Shown here in pieces: positions 8,726 through 15,849 of a stretch of 28,910 nucleotides of DNA. The notes beneath the pieces are model-generated. The model worked only from the letters and a program-made list of their open reading frames with translations. It was not told the DNA's origin and did not search any database. Each line of letters starts with the position of its first letter. The first letter of the stretch is position 1. The translations under genes and the position numbers were made by a program. The DNA comes from CAZAQS01 sp964486825 (GTDB taxonomy: Bacteria > Chloroflexota > Anaerolineae > Anaerolineales > UBA4823): contig CAZAQS010000031.1 of assembly GCA_964486825.1 (NCBI GenBank), positions 1 to 28,910 on the forward strand, read 5' to 3'.

Positions 8726-9825
8726 TGCATGATTATGCTTACCGACCTATATTAGAAGTCACACGAGGTAGGACTGTAGAAAGCGTACATTTTGGAGCGC
8801 TTGCGATAGTAGATGTCACAGGCGAATTGATTGCTTACCATGGTGACCCGTCTGTGGTCACATTCTTACGTTCATCAGCCAAGCCATTTCAGGCATTGCC
8901 TTTTATTCAGCATGACGGGCAGCAAACTTTCGGGCTGACAGCCAAAGAGGTAGCCTTGATTTGCTCATCCCATTCCGGAACTGATGAGCATGTAACCACC
9001 GTCTTAGGAATCCAAGAGAAAACTGGGGTGATTGAGTCTGACCTGATGTGCGGGGTACACGCTCCCTTTCATATGCCAACGCTAGAAGCCATGCGTCGCC
9101 GTGGTGAACAGTCAACTCCCAATCGTCATAATTGCTCGGGTAAACATACCGGAATGTTGGCGTATATACAATTAAAACAAATGCTTGGGGAGCAGATGCC
9201 TCAGGATCTCCCATATATAAATATTAAACACCCAATCCAGCAGGAGATCGTTAAGGCGTTTGCCGATATGTGCGATCTCCAAGTTGAGCAGGTTGCATTA
9301 GGGGTCGACGGCTGCTCGGTTCCCAACTTCGCGGCGCCTCTCTTCAACGCAGCTTATGGGTTTGCACGGCTTTGTGACCCTGCCGGTTTGAATGCTGATC
9401 GGGCCGAGGCCTGCAGAACAATCTCTACAGCTATGACCTCGAATCCTGATATGGTTGGTGGTCCGGACAGGTTCGATACACATTTGATGGAGGTGGGAGG
9501 CGGGAAAATTTTAAGCAAGGCAGGTGCAGAGGGCTTCCAGGCGATTGGATTGTTTCCAGGCACTCTGGGCCCGGGTTCACCAGCCCTGGGCATTGCGATA
9601 AAAGTGTCTGATGGCGATTTGGGCGCTCACTCTCGCTCTCATGGTGATCCCCATGGACACGCCCGTCCAGCCGTTTCTCTAGAAGTGCTGCGCCAGCTTG
9701 GAGCGCTGTCTGCTTCAGAAATGAGCGCCCTGTCAGAGTATGGACCAAGATTTGTTATCCAAAACTGGCGTAAGATCGAGGTCGGAGAGGCGAGGCCTTG
9801 TTTTGATCTCCCCCTGTCGAGGTGA
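8725..9825 (+). CDS. Asparaginase, Asparaginase_II family (Rhizobium etli ReAV type)
   Basis: Predicted to hydrolyse L-asparagine to aspartate and ammonia. It is 366 residues and belongs to the zinc-dependent asparaginase family (Pfam Asparaginase_II), unrelated to E. coli AnsA/AnsB. Signature segments are RSSAKPFQ (Ser50/Ser51 and Lys53, the SxxK catalytic motif), CSSHSGTDEH (80-89), NRHNCSGKHTGM and GVDGCSVPNFA. Cys137, Lys140 and Cys197 correspond to the zinc ligands of ReAV (Cys, Lys, Cys). A His-rich segment at 302-312 (HSRSHGDPHGH) sits in the usually short D-G-D..ARP loop. The start overlaps the upstream stop as TAATG, indicating coupling to the MBL-fold gene. No signal peptide, so cytoplasmic. 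Confidence 0.9.
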   Translation: MHDYAYRPILEVTRGRTVESVHFGALAIVDVTGELIAYHGDPSVVTFLRSSAKPFQALPFIQHDGQQTFGLTAKEVALICSSHSGTDEHVTTVLGIQEKTGVIESDLMCGVHAPFHMPTLEAMRRRGEQSTPNRHNCSGKHTGMLAYIQLKQMLGEQMPQDLPYINIKHPIQQEIVKAFADMCDLQVEQVALGVDGCSVPNFAAPLFNAAYGFARLCDPAGLNADRAEACRTISTAMTSNPDMVGGPDRFDTHLMEVGGGKILSKAGAEGFQAIGLFPGTLGPGSPALGIAIKVSDGDLGAHSRSHGDPHGHARPAVSLEVLRQLGALSASEMSALSEYGPRFVIQNWRKIEVGEARPCFDLPLSR

Positions 9826-9835
9826 ATGATCGAGT

Positions 9836-10510
9836 ATGGAACTAGAAAAACGTGCCCTTGCCATTCACCTGCGCCTGGTCGATGTTTATGGTCAGCCGAC
9901 CTGGCGAAATCCTCTACCGCCGGTGGACGAGTTGGTTTCGACGATTCTCTCCCAAAATACCAATGACATCAATCGGGACCGTGCATTTGACTCGCTTCGC
10001 AAACGTTTCCCTACCTGGGAGGAAGTTCGTGATGCACCTGTCGAACAGGTCATCGAGGCCATCCGGGTTGCGGGGCTGGCAAACCAGAAAGGACCCCGCA
10101 TTCAAGAAGCATTGCTTTCTATCACTGCTGAGAGAGGCGCTCTGGATTTAGATTTCTTAGCAGGCCTACCGGTTAGTGAGGCGCATGATTGGTTGACCAA
10201 TTTTAAAGGAGTTGGTCCAAAGACGGCAGCTATCGTCTTACTGTTTTCCTTGGGGAAACCAGCTTTGCCTGTGGATACCCATATCTACCGGGTTACTGGA
10301 CGGTTGGGTGTCCGTCCTCAAAAGATGAATGTCGAGCAAGCCCATATTCACCTGAGTAAGCTCTTTCCTCCTGAGACTTACTATGTCGCCCATTTAAACT
10401 TAATTCGACTAGGCCGCGAGATTTGCCAAGCGCGACGCCCCAAATGCCCTGGCTGCCCGGTTAACGATCTTTGTGATTATTATTCTGCCCATTTGGAACA
10501 GCAGGTTTAA
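9836..10510 (+). CDS. nth: Endonuclease III-like DNA glycosylase/AP lyase
   Basis: Base-excision repair enzyme of the HhH-GPD superfamily; 224 residues, as for Nth. Visible features: the substrate-pocket segment TILSQNTND (36-44), the helix-hairpin-helix FKGVGPKTA with catalytic Lys129, the conserved Asp147 in VDTHIYRV, and a C-terminal iron-sulfur cluster motif Cys-X6-Cys-X2-Cys-X5-Cys (CQARRPKCPGCPVNDLC). Both Lys and Asp are present, so a bifunctional glycosylase/lyase is expected. The sequence is somewhat divergent from E. coli Nth, so a related clade with a different base preference is possible. It starts 10 bases after the asparaginase stop, with a weak ribosome-binding site, and is likely cotranscribed. 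Confidence 0.9.
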   Translation: MELEKRALAIHLRLVDVYGQPTWRNPLPPVDELVSTILSQNTNDINRDRAFDSLRKRFPTWEEVRDAPVEQVIEAIRVAGLANQKGPRIQEALLSITAERGALDLDFLAGLPVSEAHDWLTNFKGVGPKTAAIVLLFSLGKPALPVDTHIYRVTGRLGVRPQKMNVEQAHIHLSKLFPPETYYVAHLNLIRLGREICQARRPKCPGCPVNDLCDYYSAHLEQQV

Positions 10511-10575
10511 CACTACAGGTAGGTATTGGATCCTCGAGGATACAAGCAACTGTCAGTTTCGACAAGGAGGAAAAA

Positions 10576-11196
10576 ATGAAGCAGAAGAATAAAGGCAAGC
10601 GCCATCCTCTCTTACTGTACCGCCGAACGATGGATCGTTTTATCCTTGCCACCCTACCCCTGGGAGTGGTTATGGCTGCTATACAATGGCCTGGCCTGGG
10701 GTTTCTGCCTGATAGCCATATTTACAGCGATATCTTGCTCTTATTAGCAACGTTTATCGTCCTGGGTATGGCATTCACCGGAATTATTTTTAGAAAATTT
10801 GCTTATGTCCAGGCCAAGGCCGATCACCTGCGCGTAGCAACCCCCTTATTTGCTTTGAAGGTATCCTACCGGCGTGTAATGAGTGTTCATCCTGCTTCTC
10901 TTGGAAAGCTGTTTCCACCCCACGAAGCAAGTTGGACAGAGCGCAGGTTCCTTGAACCATATTATGGTGATACTGCAGTTGTGATTGAGCTGTCTGGTTA
11001 TCCGCTGTCGAAAAAGTTCTTGCGTATGTTTCTAGGATCTAATACATTTCTTCCACACAGGACCGGTTTTGTGTTTTTGGTGCCAGATTGGATGGGATTA
11101 AGCACGGAAATTGACGCGTTACATGGCAAATGGCGTCACCAGCAAAGTCGAGCCGGAACAGACCCACAAATGCTCAATATTTTAAAGTCGAAATAG
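10576..11196 (+). CDS. Small membrane protein, two N-terminal TM helices, unknown function
   Basis: 206 residues. A very strong ribosome-binding site AAGGAGG lies about 5 bases before ATG, and the start is clear. A basic N-terminus (MKQKNKGKRH) is followed by two hydrophobic helices at about 22-44 and 52-72. The remaining ~130-residue cytoplasmic part begins AYVQAKADHLRVATPL and then SYRRVMSV, a strand pattern that resembles bacterial PH-like domains of YdbS-type membrane proteins. The resemblance is by eye only. It comes 65 bases after nth and could be the last gene of that cluster or have its own promoter. No catalytic motif is visible. Confidence 0.75.
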   Translation: MKQKNKGKRHPLLLYRRTMDRFILATLPLGVVMAAIQWPGLGFLPDSHIYSDILLLLATFIVLGMAFTGIIFRKFAYVQAKADHLRVATPLFALKVSYRRVMSVHPASLGKLFPPHEASWTERRFLEPYYGDTAVVIELSGYPLSKKFLRMFLGSNTFLPHRTGFVFLVPDWMGLSTEIDALHGKWRHQQSRAGTDPQMLNILKSK

Positions 11197-11364
11197 CTGA
11201 ATCCAAAACGTTGTTTGGAAATGGTATTATTTTGCCTAGTGAGTAAAGTCATTGACAAGAAGTGACCTTTGACAATGATAAAAATTTCACAAATGGAGTA
11301 TCCTTAGGGCCAGACTGAGCTAAGTCCAATTTCAAATATATCGCTGTTTCCTCCTTTGGCGAAA

Positions 11365-11402
11365 GCCTCCGCCGGGTTTCTCCTCACCGCCCCGGCGGAG
11401 GC
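11365..11402. terminator. GC-rich hairpin between convergent genes
   Basis: Perfect 12-bp stem GCCTCCGCCGGG / CCCGGCGGAGGC with a 14-base loop. It lies between the plus-strand membrane protein (ends 11196) and the minus-strand kinase (ends 11454). There is no real T run on either side (only TTT on the minus side), so it is a probable bidirectional transcription barrier rather than a textbook terminator. The rest of the gap 11197-11453 is described in the findings. Confidence 0.55.
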
Positions 11403-11453
11403 GACTTTAACGGGGAGTAAGATTAAAGTTATTGGGAAGTAGGGGTACCGGGC

Positions 11454-12905
11454 TTACCCGGCTTCAGGTAGGACCACGGTAAAAGTTGAACCGTTACCGG
11501 GGCTAGATTCTACCCACACCCTACCCTGGTGGTTCTCAGCTATGGATTTTACGATAGCAAGCCCGAGGCCTGTTCCGGGTGTTTCGGAGGGAAAATTTGT
11601 TCCCCGGTAAAATTTATTAAAGATATGAGGTTGTTCTTGAATGGGAACTCCAGGTCCGTTATCCTGAACCTGGAAGATCAACATTCTATCCCCCGAGAGA
11701 ACCCGTACCCAAATGCGCCCCATTGAAGGTGTATATTTCACAGCATTTCCGATCAGATTTCCTGCCATCTGCCTCAACCTGATGGGATTGCCGAAAACAT
11801 TAGGGAGGGGTTCTTCTAATTCAAGCTGGATCTCTAGCTTTTTTTCTTCGATCCGGCTACGCAAGCCTTCTACCGCATAACGGGCAATAGAACTTAGGGA
11901 TACCAATTCTTTCTGCGTATCGAAACCGGCCTCGATCCGCCCCAGGTCCAACAGATCATTGATTAGATTGGTAATATTGTGGGTGCTGAATTGTATTCGC
12001 CGTATGAACTCTCGTTGCTGTTCATTGATGCTCCCAACCCGGTCGATAAGCTCCGTGTAACCAAGTATGGCGGTCAACGGTGAGCGAAGGTCATGGGATA
12101 CGGTAGCGACAAATTCGCTTTTCACACGGTCCATATCCTTGAGAAAGCTGATATCTTGCATGATAATCAATGTCCCTTTACCCGGATGGCTCGACAACTG
12201 GGTGTTGTATACTTTTCCGTTTGCCAGGGAGATTTCATCGTGTTGGAAACGTACTTCTGATATCCTGCTAACCATCTCGCTCAGTTCAGCGTTTGTAACG
12301 ATACTTGTAAGGTGCTGGCCGATCAAATCCACGTCATCCAAGTTAAAAATTTGTTTTGCAGATTGATTTATGAATGAAAAAAGTTCATTCTCATCAAGAA
12401 TGATGATCGCATCCGCCGCTGAGTTTAAAATGATTTCGAAATTGGTATGCGCTGAGGAAGCGTCACCATCACGATTTTCACCGGGTGAGCCTGCATCAAC
12501 CCCGCTCTCTGTGAGCCTGTTGTATCTTAACCAGCTCCAACGGCTTAATGAGCGGCTAACCGCTTCAAGCAACTCTTGGCTTTGCAAGGGCAATGTAATG
12601 CAATCCGCCACACCCATACGGAACGCTTCAACCTGTTTTGAAACCAGCCCCGCCTTGAAAATCACAAGGATTGGAATCAGGGGAAATCTTTCAAGGAGTG
12701 ATGCTACCCGGCCTAAATCCTCTTCTTCTGATCCAGGCACTGAAATAATGACCAAATCGATGTCTTTGCGCTCTCGTAATGAATTCCCTGCTCGCCGGTC
12801 GTCCAATTCAAAGGCCTGATAACCTGCAGGCGCCAGGATTTCATCACTCAATTGTTGTATAAGCTGGGGATCTTTTAGAATAAGGCCGATCTTTTTGGCA
12901 ATCAT
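11454..12905 (-). CDS. Pseudo-receiver-PAS histidine kinase
   Basis: Sensor kinase of 483 residues. N-terminal receiver-like domain (about 4-120) without the phosphorylation residues: Ser55 stands where the acceptor Asp is expected (DIDLVIISVPG), and the switch Lys is Leu105 (TLPL). A PAS domain follows (about 155-255, ILNSAADAIIILDENE). HisKA carries His271 in ATVSHDLRSPL. HATPase_c has GNLIGNAVKYTP, DNGPGVP and GTGLGLAIV. The kinase core looks intact. The open frame extends 25 codons further upstream, but the ATG at 12905 overlaps the upstream stop as TGATG and begins a proper receiver strand (MIAKKIGLILKD), so that is the start. Coupling implies that it works with the preceding protein. 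Confidence 0.9.
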   Translation of the reverse strand: MIAKKIGLILKDPQLIQQLSDEILAPAGYQAFELDDRRAGNSLRERKDIDLVIISVPGSEEEDLGRVASLLERFPLIPILVIFKAGLVSKQVEAFRMGVADCITLPLQSQELLEAVSRSLSRWSWLRYNRLTESGVDAGSPGENRDGDASSAHTNFEIILNSAADAIIILDENELFSFINQSAKQIFNLDDVDLIGQHLTSIVTNAELSEMVSRISEVRFQHDEISLANGKVYNTQLSSHPGKGTLIIMQDISFLKDMDRVKSEFVATVSHDLRSPLTAILGYTELIDRVGSINEQQREFIRRIQFSTHNITNLINDLLDLGRIEAGFDTQKELVSLSSIARYAVEGLRSRIEEKKLEIQLELEEPLPNVFGNPIRLRQMAGNLIGNAVKYTPSMGRIWVRVLSGDRMLIFQVQDNGPGVPIQEQPHIFNKFYRGTNFPSETPGTGLGLAIVKSIAENHQGRVWVESSPGNGSTFTVVLPEAG

Positions 12906-14584
12906 CAGGATGAGTGGATAGTGGTAGATGGCAACATTAAATGGGCTGTAGCGCCATGGTGGAGCTCGCTCACAAACCAAAGCTTGCCCCCAAACATAGA
13001 TACAACCTGGTTAGCAAGGGGTAGACGGATACCCAGGCCGCCATATTTAGGGGCTGCTATGTGAGAGCTTCTCGTTTCAAAATCGAATATATGATTTATC
13101 TGATCTTGGGTCATACCAATTCCCTGGTCTCTGACCTCGACAGAAGCCCAACCAACACCATTTTGTTTTGCTTGTTCGCTAAAGACTGTTACATTTCCAC
13201 CAGTGGGGCTGAACTTGATTGCGTTCGATAGCAAACTCTCAAAAACTCGGTTTAATAGGGATGGACTTCCACATACGGGCAGTGGTTTGGGGTATAGCTC
13301 CGGCTTCAGAACAATTCCCCGCTGCATGGCAATCCCTTGGAAGCGTGTCATTGCTTCTCGTATCGAGTTGTTAATATCGTAATCAATTCTTTTCGCATCC
13401 GTTGAGCGTTCGTGGTATTCGTCTATCGCGTCAGCTATACCAATCAAATAACCTAATTGTTCGCTAGCAATTCGCAATGCTTCGCTCTGGCTGGCTGTCA
13501 GGGTTCCGGCTTGGCCACCCATCAAGGCCATAATCTGATCGAGCGAGCTTTCGAGAGGTTTTTGAATTTCCCGCCCTAACTGGCGAAAGAGATCATTTTT
13601 AATCTGCTCGCCGATTCGGGCGTTCTCTGCAGTGCGTTTCAATTGCCGGGCTTGATCGGATAAATGTATGAACAGTCTGGCGTTTACCAGGGATATAGAA
13701 GCATAATCGGCCACCGATTCAAGCAAAACCTGATTCTCGCCGGAAAAGGGACGCTCGGCCTTGCGCATCACGACCATCATCCCCAATACTTCCTGTTTAG
13801 CCTTAATTGGTACAGCCAGCGCAGCTCCACCCAGCTGACAAATCGGGAAACGTTTCAATGGTTGTCCATGGATCGACAAGGACTCTTTGGATATCGCAAC
13901 CAAGGATGTGATCCCATCGTCCCAGGCTCGTCCCTGCCGGCGCTCCAGCCTCTGTGGTAGGTTCCTGCTGGCGGTTAATACGAAGTTGCTTGGGATTTTC
14001 TCTTCCCGCAGTAAAATCCAGCCTGTGTCTGCATCAGTAATAAATACCGTAGCTTCGACCAGCTTTTCTAATAGTGCATGCTGGTCGGTAATTGATGTAA
14101 CCGCTTTGCCAATGGCGAAAATTGTGGTTAGCTCGCGTATCCTTTGCTGGAGCATTTCATTGGTTTGCTGAAGCTGTAGAGCCAGCCGCTCACGCTCCTT
14201 TTTCCCACGGACATGCTCCAGCGCTCGCTCCACGGCAGCCAGCACCTCGGCTTCACGTAATGGACAGTACAGGTAATCAATGGCTCCCAAGCGGAATGCC
14301 TGGAGGATATCACGTTCTTCATCCTTTTCCGCAATCATGATCACTGGCGCGCCGATCTTTTGAGATGAAAGGGCCACCAACAAATCTTTCCCACTGATTC
14401 CCGGCAAATTGAGGTTGGCCAGGATCAGGTCTGGATGGTTCTGAAGCGCAAACTGTATCGCCGGCCCAGCTGCCCTGGCTACTTCCACCTGATAGCCCAT
14501 AGGTTGGAGTGTTTGCCGGGCAATGAGGTCGGCAATGTTCAAGTCATTTTCAACTAACAGAATGCGCTCTTTCGTTGAGGTCAT
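12905..14584 (-). CDS. Pseudo-receiver-GAF-HATPase protein, probable pseudokinase
   Basis: 559 residues. The receiver domain (about 6-120) has lost its chemistry: Asn57 replaces the acceptor Asp (PDLILANLNLPG), Ala85 replaces Thr/Ser, and Cys107 replaces Lys (YCPL). A coiled-coil linker (125-155) leads to a GAF domain (about 155-305). The dimerisation helix reads LFRQLGREIQKPLE, so Arg338 stands where HisKA has its phospho-acceptor His. The HATPase_c fold remains: SLLSNAIKFSPTGG, RDQGIGM and GGLGIRLPLANQV. It could bind ATP and regulate its partner kinase but should not autophosphorylate on the usual His. It is the first gene of a two-gene unit and overlaps the next by one base (TGATG). Divergent from the DnaJ-like gene. 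Confidence 0.88.
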   Translation of the reverse strand: MTSTKERILLVENDLNIADLIARQTLQPMGYQVEVARAAGPAIQFALQNHPDLILANLNLPGISGKDLLVALSSQKIGAPVIMIAEKDEERDILQAFRLGAIDYLYCPLREAEVLAAVERALEHVRGKKERERLALQLQQTNEMLQQRIRELTTIFAIGKAVTSITDQHALLEKLVEATVFITDADTGWILLREEKIPSNFVLTASRNLPQRLERRQGRAWDDGITSLVAISKESLSIHGQPLKRFPICQLGGAALAVPIKAKQEVLGMMVVMRKAERPFSGENQVLLESVADYASISLVNARLFIHLSDQARQLKRTAENARIGEQIKNDLFRQLGREIQKPLESSLDQIMALMGGQAGTLTASQSEALRIASEQLGYLIGIADAIDEYHERSTDAKRIDYDINNSIREAMTRFQGIAMQRGIVLKPELYPKPLPVCGSPSLLNRVFESLLSNAIKFSPTGGNVTVFSEQAKQNGVGWASVEVRDQGIGMTQDQINHIFDFETRSSHIAAPKYGGLGIRLPLANQVVSMFGGKLWFVSELHHGATAHLMLPSTTIHSS

Positions 14585-14590
14585 ATTATA

Positions 14591-14619
14591 ATGATAGCAT
14601 GGGTTAGGAAAAACAACAA
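14591..14619 (-). promoter_or_regulatory. Promoter of the pseudokinase-kinase pair, possibly leaderless
   Basis: On the minus strand, -35 TTGTTG (14614-14619), a 17-bp spacer, then an extended -10 TGCTATCAT (box at 14591-14596). Six bases (TATAAT) separate the -10 from the ATG at 14584, so the transcript should start at or next to the start codon. No ribosome-binding site precedes the ATG. Confidence 0.5.
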
Positions 14620-14708
14620 AAATAAAAGCTTCTAACTAGACAGTGCAATATGGGTGCCGTGGGGTGTAGTGGTATTGGTTAGAATTTTATAAGACTCAGC
14701 TAAAACGC

Positions 14709-14738
14709 TTGACGCAGGGTACTCGACGCGAATAGAAT
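14709..14738 (+). promoter_or_regulatory. Promoter of the DnaJ-like gene
   Basis: TTGACG (14709-14714), an 18-bp spacer and TAGAAT (14733-14738). The predicted leader is about 40 bases. No CIRCE-type inverted repeat is visible. The -10 box is inside the first of three AATAGAA repeats. Confidence 0.5.
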
Positions 14739-14759
14739 ACGAATAGAACTTTAATAGAA
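14731..14759 (+). repeat. Three helically phased AATAGAA repeats
   Basis: AATAGAA occurs at 14731-14737, 14742-14748 and 14753-14759, exactly 11 bases apart, about one helical turn. The array covers the -10 region and start site of the DnaJ-like gene, so it could be a regulator-binding array. Confidence 0.5.
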
Positions 14760-14786
14760 CTTATCTTTTCACGCTGATGGTTTTTC

Positions 14787-15740
14787 ATGGAATATAAAGA
14801 TTACTATAGGACTTTAGGGGTAGAACGTAAAGCAAGTGAAGAAGACATAAAACGCGCATATCGGAAATTAGCTCTGCAGTATCACCCTGACCGGAATCCA
14901 GGTGATACAAAAGCAGAGGAAAGTTTCAAAGAAATCAACGAAGCCTATCAGGTGCTTAGCGATCCAGCAAAACGGGCCCGCTACGACCAGTTGGGTGAAT
15001 CTTATTCAAGGTGGCAGCAAAGGGGCGCGCCGCAGGGTGGTTTTAACTGGGAAGAATGGGCTACTACAGGGCCAGGCCAGGGTGGGAATGTCCGTGTGGA
15101 ATACGGTGACCTGAGCGATCTTTTCGAAGGCACGGGGTTCTCGGAGTTTTTTCAAAGGATATTTGGGGGTAGACCGGATATGGGACCAACCTACGCACGT
15201 AGGGGTCCAACAGGCAGACCACAGGCTCCCACTCAACGACCATCTTATGAACAGCAGACCACCATTAGCTTACAAGAGGCTTTTCAAGGCAGCACCCGGC
15301 TGATCGAGGTGGATGGGCGACGGTTGGAGGTAAAAACACCTCCAGGCGCCAAGACTGGCACGAAAGTGAGAGTTGCAGATGCGGTAACCACTCCAGAGGG
15401 ACAAAAAGGAGATCTTTACCTGGTTCTGCAGGTGGCTGATGATCCACGCTTTGAGCGTAAGGGTGATGATCTATATATGGATGTGCCCGTCGATCTATAT
15501 ACGGCGGTTTTAGGGGGTGAGGTTACGGTCGAGACCATGAACGGAAACGTGGTATTGACCATTCCGATCGGGACACAGCCTGCTCAAACCTTCCGCCTGG
15601 CAGGCAGGGGCATGCCCCAGCTCAGAAACCCTCAAAAGAGAGGTGATCTGTTTGTACGGGCCAGAGTGAATATCCCCAGAAAGCTGACAGATAGAGAACG
15701 AGAGCTGTTCGAGGAGTTAGCCAGATTGAGCAAGGGGTAA
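14787..15740 (+). CDS. DnaJ/CbpA-type co-chaperone (type II J-protein)
   Basis: 317 residues. The J domain (1-70) has the essential HPD at 33-35 that stimulates DnaK ATPase. A Gly-rich linker with a GLF-like DLFEGTGF segment follows. There is no CxxCxGxG zinc region, so it is type II (CbpA-like) rather than DnaJ proper. The C-terminal substrate-binding beta domains start near residue 155 (TTISLQEAFQGSTRLIEVDGRRLEVKTPPG split over two strands) and end with GDLFVRARVNIPRKLTDRE. It opens a plus-strand series with an HtrA-type protease, which fits protein quality control. A dnaK partner is not in the window. Confidence 0.9.
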   Translation: MEYKDYYRTLGVERKASEEDIKRAYRKLALQYHPDRNPGDTKAEESFKEINEAYQVLSDPAKRARYDQLGESYSRWQQRGAPQGGFNWEEWATTGPGQGGNVRVEYGDLSDLFEGTGFSEFFQRIFGGRPDMGPTYARRGPTGRPQAPTQRPSYEQQTTISLQEAFQGSTRLIEVDGRRLEVKTPPGAKTGTKVRVADAVTTPEGQKGDLYLVLQVADDPRFERKGDDLYMDVPVDLYTAVLGGEVTVETMNGNVVLTIPIGTQPAQTFRLAGRGMPQLRNPQKRGDLFVRARVNIPRKLTDRERELFEELARLSKG

Positions 15741-15849
15741 GGCCTCCTTATCGTTGAGTTTCTTTTTTCCCTTCTTCCTGTGCTGTACAGAAGGAAGGTT
15801 GCTCCTAACAACACTTGGGGGTGAATTAATACGGGAGATATAACGCAAA

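Noticed and set aside
10528..10545. 12-bp palindrome ATCCTCGAGGAT before the membrane-protein gene
   Set aside because: Too short and without a promoter or tail next to it to interpret.
12370..12819. 149-residue open frame on the plus strand opposite the second kinase
   Set aside because: Antisense to a well-supported kinase gene, with no ribosome-binding site or recognisable protein pattern.
12980..12980. Upstream start of the second kinase, 25 codons earlier
   Set aside because: It would overlap the upstream gene by 76 bases and add residues unlike a receiver domain; the TGATG start at 12905 fits better.
14585..14786. CIRCE or similar heat-shock inverted repeat upstream of the DnaJ-like gene
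   Set aside because: No GAGTGCTAA/TTAGCACTC-type arms are present; only the AATAGAA direct repeats are seen.
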